Source: Anaeromyces robustus (lineage: Eukaryota; Neocallimastigomycota; Neocallimastigomycetes; Neocallimastigales; Neocallimastigaceae). From it: a DNA stretch of 12,167 bases. A model generated the notes under the pieces. That model searched no databases. It was not told the DNA's origin and worked only from the letters and a program-made list of their open reading frames with translations. Positions 7,000-12,167 of this stretch are shown piece by piece. Position 1 is the first letter of the stretch; each line of letters opens with the position of its first letter. A program made the position numbers and the translations under genes. The DNA lies in contig MCFG01000735.1 of NCBI GenBank assembly GCA_002104895.1, forward strand, positions 1 through 12,167. Direction: 5' to 3'.

Positions 7000-9900
7000 C
7001 ATAAAATTATAGAAATTTCTATATAAGGAATTTTCATCAGATTCAATTAACTTTGTACTAACAATTTTACTATTGATATTCTTGAGAATTTCACCATATA
7101 AATATTCATAATCTTCAACTTCATCTTGAATTCTAAATGATGGAGGTTGACATTTTATAATATTTTTTTTCAATGCTATGGCCTTTTCAAAATCAACACA
7201 TTGTTCAGGTTTAATTTTACTAATAATTATTTTTAAAGCATCACTTACATATTCAATGTTTTCATCATCTTCTAAAATTCTCTTATAATCATCTACTGTA
7301 GGTTCATAAAGTACATTAGTACTATATTGATATCTTTGTCCATTACCATTTTTGGTTATTACTTCAAAAAAATCAGTTACTCCATCTTTAAAAAGTTCAG
7401 GATTACTTTTAATAGTTTTATTTATAGCATTAATAAGATTTCTTATAAATATATAATTCATTCTTTCAATTATATCATAAACATCAATAAAATCAACAAA
7501 ATAAATATTATAATTTAAAATGTTATTAGAATAAATATATGACATCAAATCATTATAATTAGTAATAAGTTCAAGTAAATGTTCATCTTCTTCTTTATTA
7601 CTTTCAGGATTAGAATTATTTAAATATGTTTCTAATTTTTTATTAATTTTATTATATAATTTTTTCAATTTGTTAATGGTTTCTTTATCAATATAACCTA
7701 AGTCTTCTATATCAGTATCTGCATTCTTTTTTGCATTGGCAGTGATTTCCAATCTCATACGAGAGAAAATACGTTTCAAATAATATTTAGAATCAACATT
7801 ATTAACAATATATTCATTTAAATCATTGTCTTCAATATTATTTAAAATACGTTTAAGCTTTAATTTAGATGTTGATGAATTTTCATTTTGATTATTAATC
7901 ATTCCTTGAATTTCTTTATCGTCTGGATAACCTTCTTTATATTTATTAATCAATGCTCCATTAATACTTTCAAATGTTTCAGATCCATTAATTGGTTCAT
8001 TTTCATCATTATTATGAATTTCAATTGAAGTTATTATAGAATTAACATCAATAAGTAAATTTCTTAATCTATCTTTAATAGGTAAATCTTCATGATTAAT
8101 TGAATTAATTTCATCAGTAATATATTCACCATCAATTTCTAAATGTTCAGATTGTTCATTTCTTTTATTTTTAGAAATATCATCGACAGCATTTCCATAT
8201 CTTAAAGTATTATCCATATAAGTAGAAACTAAAGAATCATCAAGAAGATCAAAAATATCTTCTAATGTATTTTCATATAAATTAATGAGAATATTAATAT
8301 TTTTACTAGCTTCAACACCGATATCAGGTAAATTTCTAAATAAATATCTTCCATTTTCATCTAATAAAGTTTCCATACCATATTTTTCTAAATGTAATCT
8401 TAAACATTTTTGGAAATAATTTTCTAAAAGTAAAATGTCTTGCATATTACTTTTAACAACTTTAAATGGATCTTCTTCATTAATAAACATATTATCATCA
8501 TCATCATTATTATTATCTTTTTTGGATTGTATTTCATCTACAATATCATAAATTTGACGATTATTAAATTCTAATAATACTTCATAAAAACTAGCTAAAA
8601 ATGTTTTACTATCTTCCATGAAATTCATGTCTGCAGATTTGATAATATCTTCATATGTATCTACAATATCCATCCATTGTTTAATTAATTTCTTTTGTTC
8701 GGATTCTGAATCTCTTTTGACTAATTCAAAAGATGGTAAATTTCTTTTTGAAAATTCATTGCTATTATTCTTTAATATTTCATCAGCTTTTAAAGTAGCA
8801 CCTTTTAAATCATAAGAAGTAACAGGAGCAGCAAAGTTTTTTAAACCTTTAGATTTAGATCCCAATCTTTTATTTAATTTAGTTTGAGTATATGCTGCTA
8901 AATATCTTGATTCTTCAAAATCTGATATTTGAGATAAATATTCAGGAGTATTCGTATAATGTAACATACCATTGACTAAATGTTCCATTGGATCAATAAA
9001 TAAATCTTTAAGAGCCATGATTTGGAAAAGAGCATTTAAATCCATTAATTGATTATCTGATAAACTATCAGTTTCTCTATAATTTAATCTTTTTTCAATG
9101 AAACGTTTAGTTTCCATTTTAGTAGTGGCATAAGATATATCATATCTATCACAAATAAGATTTTTTCCATTTTTATTGAAAGTTTTGAAATCTTTATTAT
9201 TAGCAAAATTAGCAGTTATTAAAATATCCTTAACAGAATCCATCTTAATTTCATTACCATCTTTTGAAATGTAATCTTCAGGTAATAAATATTGTTTATC
9301 ATTATCTTTTCCGACTACAAAGTCAATACCACATGCAGCAATAAGATTAATACCATCTCTTTCTATTTCATTACTTTTTTCATTATGATTCATATGATAT
9401 TGTTCTACAGTTTTACCAATTTCATTATAATCAACTAATCTAGCAGGGAATCTTTCATCAGTACTATATTTATTTCCATCATATTTAATAGTGAAAGCAT
9501 AAATTATTTGGTATTCGATATCCTTATTAATAAGTAAACTATAATATTTGTTATTATTTTTATCAGTAGTTTCAATAATGTTAAATGAAATACTATTAAT
9601 TTGATTATTTATTTCTTCTTCAGATTTATCTTCAAACATGAAATTAAATTTACAGGCATAAGTTTGAATACATTTTATAGTTAATACTTTACTTAGTTCT
9701 TCAGATGGAAGAGTGAAATAATCTGATTTCCAAGATGATTTGATTTTTTTATTTAATTTATCAAAATTATTAATATCGATATCAAAAAAATCATCATAAT
9801 CTGCATCAGCTATAAAATGTTTCATCATAGTTATAGCAGAATCATTAGGAACAAACATGATTCTTGTTTTTACATCATTATTACATAATCCAATAGAATC

Positions 9901-10317
9901 AAAAGCACCAGTTTTTTCATCTTCATTAAAAATTATATAACGAAGAACATCATATCCATTTATATTTTCAACTTGATCAGCGGCAGGATCTATAAATCTA
10001 TTATAAACTCTATTAGCAAGATCATATAATTCTTTAAATTTTTTATTTAATTTATCTCCTTCTAAATTTCTTAAACTTGGAATAATTTGTTGGATATTCA
10101 TTAATTCACCACCTCTTCCAAGACTAGAAACATCGATAGTAATTGGTCTAGTTTCATTTTTTGGATTATTTTCAGGAATAATTTCAGTAGCAATAGAACC
10201 ATCAGGATTAGCAGCGGCTAAAATTAAAGCAGCAAGTTCTTCTGAAGCGAAATCAACATATTCACAATATGTTATAATGATATAAGTGAAAATTAAAATA
10301 AAATATTTCCAATTCAT
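6214..10317 (-). CDS. Large secreted orphan protein, 1367 aa
   Basis: The family is not recognised. The ATG at 10317 follows an A-rich context (CCATTAAAA) and an in-frame TAA about 45 nt upstream, so the start is well supported; translation ends with two TAA codons in a row. Residues 1-18 form a signal peptide (K4, hydrophobic 5-17, likely cut after C18), pointing to secretion. The rest is hydrophilic, rich in Asn, Asp, Glu, Lys and Ile, and looks largely helical, with an acidic patch near 601-608 (DNNNDDDD), scattered Cys residues that could pair, and Lys-Arg pairs open to Kex2-type cleavage (524-525, 534-535, 1218-1219). I see no later hydrophobic stretch that looks like a membrane anchor. 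The last 30 residues are strongly basic, ending KKSKSISRPKRK. No intron is evident across 4.1 kb. A partial inverted paralogue at 4473-5269 shows that it belongs to a multicopy family. Confidence 0.9.
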   Translation of the reverse strand: MNWKYFILIFTYIIITYCEYVDFASEELAALILAAANPDGSIATEIIPENNPKNETRPITIDVSSLGRGGELMNIQQIIPSLRNLEGDKLNKKFKELYDLANRVYNRFIDPAADQVENINGYDVLRYIIFNEDEKTGAFDSIGLCNNDVKTRIMFVPNDSAITMMKHFIADADYDDFFDIDINNFDKLNKKIKSSWKSDYFTLPSEELSKVLTIKCIQTYACKFNFMFEDKSEEEINNQINSISFNIIETTDKNNNKYYSLLINKDIEYQIIYAFTIKYDGNKYSTDERFPARLVDYNEIGKTVEQYHMNHNEKSNEIERDGINLIAACGIDFVVGKDNDKQYLLPEDYISKDGNEIKMDSVKDILITANFANNKDFKTFNKNGKNLICDRYDISYATTKMETKRFIEKRLNYRETDSLSDNQLMDLNALFQIMALKDLFIDPMEHLVNGMLHYTNTPEYLSQISDFEESRYLAAYTQTKLNKRLGSKSKGLKNFAAPVTSYDLKGATLKADEILKNNSNEFSKRNLPSFELVKRDSESEQKKLIKQWMDIVDTYEDIIKSADMNFMEDSKTFLASFYEVLLEFNNRQIYDIVDEIQSKKDNNNDDDDNMFINEEDPFKVVKSNMQDILLLENYFQKCLRLHLEKYGMETLLDENGRYLFRNLPDIGVEASKNINILINLYENTLEDIFDLLDDSLVSTYMDNTLRYGNAVDDISKNKRNEQSEHLEIDGEYITDEINSINHEDLPIKDRLRNLLIDVNSIITSIEIHNNDENEPINGSETFESINGALINKYKEGYPDDKEIQGMINNQNENSSTSKLKLKRILNNIEDNDLNEYIVNNVDSKYYLKRIFSRMRLEITANAKKNADTDIEDLGYIDKETINKLKKLYNKINKKLETYLNNSNPESNKEEDEHLLELITNYNDLMSYIYSNNILNYNIYFVDFIDVYDIIERMNYIFIRNLINAINKTIKSNPELFKDGVTDFFEVITKNGNGQRYQYSTNVLYEPTVDDYKRILEDDENIEYVSDALKIIISKIKPEQCVDFEKAIALKKNIIKCQPPSFRIQDEVEDYEYLYGEILKNINSKIVSTKLIESDENSLYRNFYNFMREVGEVDKHVDLNNIDNDEKTGELDFSTIYKDDNGNPIKNDCDTLFYYIENTFTEIMDDVIQESVKNGYLKKDENGDYIYLDNEEGGNLRKRNLNKLYKNFYKTNNTVNLEKRKTLNKRFDPDFEKKVQVALNMVKSLQYAKRMAYDQGTTNLQNNLYTSYSSGPNEHVSTRIQQNIGNVLVSVQQTKIYEGVGQVVQKADIYITSDGKMERFDSSSRTKMMDSKASGSIADKSRLNRERSKQGHRTSLKKSKSISRPKRK

Positions 10318-11675
10318 TTTTAATGGTAATACGGTAAAATAAAATAAATTATAATTATTTTATTTTTTTTATAAATATTTAAAATATTTATTGTATTATT
10401 AATATTAAAAAAATTTTTATTATATAATTTATATATAAAGGATTAATAGATTAATATAATATTATATATATTATATTATTTTTATGAAAAGTTTCTTTTT
10501 TATTTTCTATTAATTTCTTTATTTTATTTTTTTATTTTGTAATTTAATTTTTTTTAATTTTATTTTTTAATTTGAAAAATGAAATAAAGAGAAAATTTTT
10601 CTTTTTTTATAACAAAAAAAAAAAAAGAAAAAAAAAAAAAGAAAGCAAAGAAAATTTTAATATAAGCAAATTATTAGTTTTTGATATTGATTTTTTGAAA
10701 TAGTAAATCCTTTTTTTTTTTTTTTTTTATAAATATTATATCATTCTTTTTATTAATTTTTTTTTTTTAATTTTTTGTAATGAATTAAAAAAAATTTTTT
10801 TATCTGATTTAATTTAAATAATGATAAATTTATTTAATTTGGCTAAAGCTTATTTATTATAATTATAATTAGTTATAATTTAATATTAAATTATATTAAA
10901 AAATTTTTTTTTTTTTTCATATATCATAATTAAAACTGGAATCACAATTTTTTTTTTCTTAAACTTTAATATTTATTAAATTTTATATTTTCAAACAAAA
11001 AAAAAAGTTTATAATATATTAAAAAAAAATTTTTTTTTTAATATTGATAAATTATCAAATAAAGTAATATTAAAAAAAGTAATATTAAAATAAAAATGTT
11101 AATGAATAGTGAATAGAAATTTGTATAAAAATCAGTATAAGAATAATAAATTTTACTTTTAATTCTCTAATTGTGGAATTAAGTAATATTGTGAATTTAT
11201 TGGTTTTTTTTTTAAATATTACTATACTACTTAAATACCCTCCAATATTATTAATTATTATCTATAATGATTATCTAGATTTTTAATATTTTTTTGTTTT
11301 AATATTTTGTGTTTTTTTTTTTTTTTTTATGATTTATATATATATTAATTATTTAAACACTAAAATAAAAATGGTAAAAATGTTTTGAATTAAAACAAAT
11401 AAAACAAATACTAAAAAAAATATTTTTTTTTAATTTGTATTTTAGTATTTAACTTTGTATATCTTAAAAAAATAATAAAAAAGATTTTTTATTTGAATTA
11501 CACAAAAAAAATTTTTTTTTTCTTTTTTATTTTCAATATAAAATAATATAAATAAAAATATTTATTTTATTTAATATAAAAAAAACTTTTTTTGTAATAA
11601 ATAAATAATTTTTTCTTATATATTAAGATATAATTTAACATTCAAAATTAAATATTAAAATATACTATTATATTG
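10318..11675. other. AT-rich intergenic region upstream of the secreted-protein gene
   Basis: This stretch is dominated by T and A homopolymers (for example around 10610-10640, 10710-10730, 10900-10918 and 11310-11330). I find no convincing coding frame, RNA gene or transposon end on either strand. It should contain the promoter and 5' untranslated region of the minus-strand gene near its left edge. Confidence 0.75.
10427..10435 (-). promoter_or_regulatory. Possible TATA box for the secreted-protein gene
   Basis: TATATAAAT on the minus strand lies 110-118 nt upstream of the ATG. In DNA this AT-rich such matches arise by chance, so only position and orientation support it. Confidence 0.25.
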
Positions 11676-11897
11676 TTATATAAATATATTATTATTATAT
11701 TTTAAATTATTTAAATTATTTTGTGAATTATTTAAAATTAAATTATTTTCAAAATATAAAAAATTTCTCAGTTTGGATTCTGAACAAACTTTACATTTAT
11801 TCTTTGTATTTATATAAGGTAACTGATCACATCGTGTATATTCCATGCATAATATTTTCCTGAAAGTGGTTTTTTTGTTAATGGGAGTGATATAAAA
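11676..11897 (-). pseudogene. Short Cys-containing open frame, possible gene relic or last exon
   Basis: A minus-strand frame is open from 11897 (after a TAG at 11898-11900) to a TAA at 11676-11678. From the ATG at 11846 it is 56 codons. Its first half is not simple sequence and shows Cys residues in the order C-MEYTR-C and K-C-KV-C-SES, reading KILCMEYTRC then NTKNKCKVCSESKLRNF; the second half is Asn/Leu-rich. Paired cysteines with basic residues resemble a zinc-binding tail, such as the C-terminal Cys-rich region of piggyBac-type transposases, but too few residues are present to assign a family. The CACTTTCAG upstream of the GAAAATA sequence could be a splice acceptor, making this a terminal exon of a gene lying to the right. 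Confidence 0.3.
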
Positions 11898-11922
11898 CTA
11901 ATATGTGTAGTAACATATTAGT
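11897..11922. repeat. Short stem-loop (10-bp arms, 6-nt loop)
   Basis: ACTAATATGT (11897-11906) and ACATATTAGT (11913-11922) are perfect complements around GTAGTA. It sits exactly at the outer edge of the Cys-containing open frame and includes its upstream stop. Confidence 0.7.
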
Positions 11923-12167
11923 ATATTTAATAATAATAATTAAATATTAAATTTATATCTTTTCTTAATAATAATTATTAAAATAATTTATTATTTTTTA
12001 TTTTTATTATATATTAAATATTTATTCTTTTTTATATTAAATTAAATAGTTCTTTTATTTTTATATATTATACAATATATTTTATTATATGTATTTTTAA
12101 TATTCTCATGTATTATTAATATTATAGTATATTAAAGTATAATCAAAATATAGTAATTAATTTTATT
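11923..12167. other. AT-rich sequence, nothing recognised
   Basis: This is TA-rich low-complexity DNA to the window end. No open frame, repeat element or RNA gene can be supported. Confidence 0.7.

Noticed and set aside
9832-9900. Weak resemblance of the segment around residues 152-164 (MFVPNDSAI) to the first box of fasciclin (FAS1) domains
   Set aside because: No second FAS1 box or YH-type motif follows, and the surrounding residues do not fit the domain; the similarity is too short to use.

Overview
The window is extremely AT-rich eukaryotic DNA, with A/T-biased codons, long homopolymers and microsatellites, Asn-rich coding sequence and no introns visible in the genes. A Ty1/copia retrotransposon next to a large secreted Asn/Lys/Asp-rich orphan protein fits best with an anaerobic gut fungus (Neocallimastigomycota). 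This is inference from composition and gene style; dictyostelids or other AT-rich fungi are alternatives.

Layout. Positions 1-4472 (+) are the 3' part of a Ty1/copia element, entering the window just upstream of the integrase core: integrase, a very long Asn-rich linker, reverse transcriptase, RNase H, a short purine tract and a 306-bp 3' LTR bounded by TGTGAA...TTCACA. The pol reading frame is broken by three single-base shifts (near 53-58, 2605-2610 and 3463-3470), although the domain residues are preserved.

The base after the LTR (4473) is the start of a 3' fragment of a host gene (4473-5269, +). That fragment is a paralogue, in inverted orientation, of the intact 1367-codon gene at 6214-10317 (-). 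The two tails face each other across about 0.9 kb of simple-sequence DNA holding two long perfect palindromes, a (TTTA) array and a 39-unit (ATT) array. The first 341 bp of the fragment are identical to the intact gene; the next 133 bp carry 13 differences. The edge is sharp and suggests gene conversion or a mosaic duplication. The intact gene encodes a protein with a signal peptide and a strongly basic C-terminus; I do not recognise its family.

Positions 10318-12167 are mostly AT-rich non-coding DNA upstream of that gene. One less AT-rich island at about 11,676-11,922 holds a short minus-strand open frame with paired cysteines, possibly the remnant of a transposase or the last exon of another gene.

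The main point of interest is the arrangement: a retroelement inserted into, or fused to, the tail of a gene whose intact inverted copy lies next door. Read-through from the element would make RNA able to fold into a long perfect hairpin matching the intact gene.
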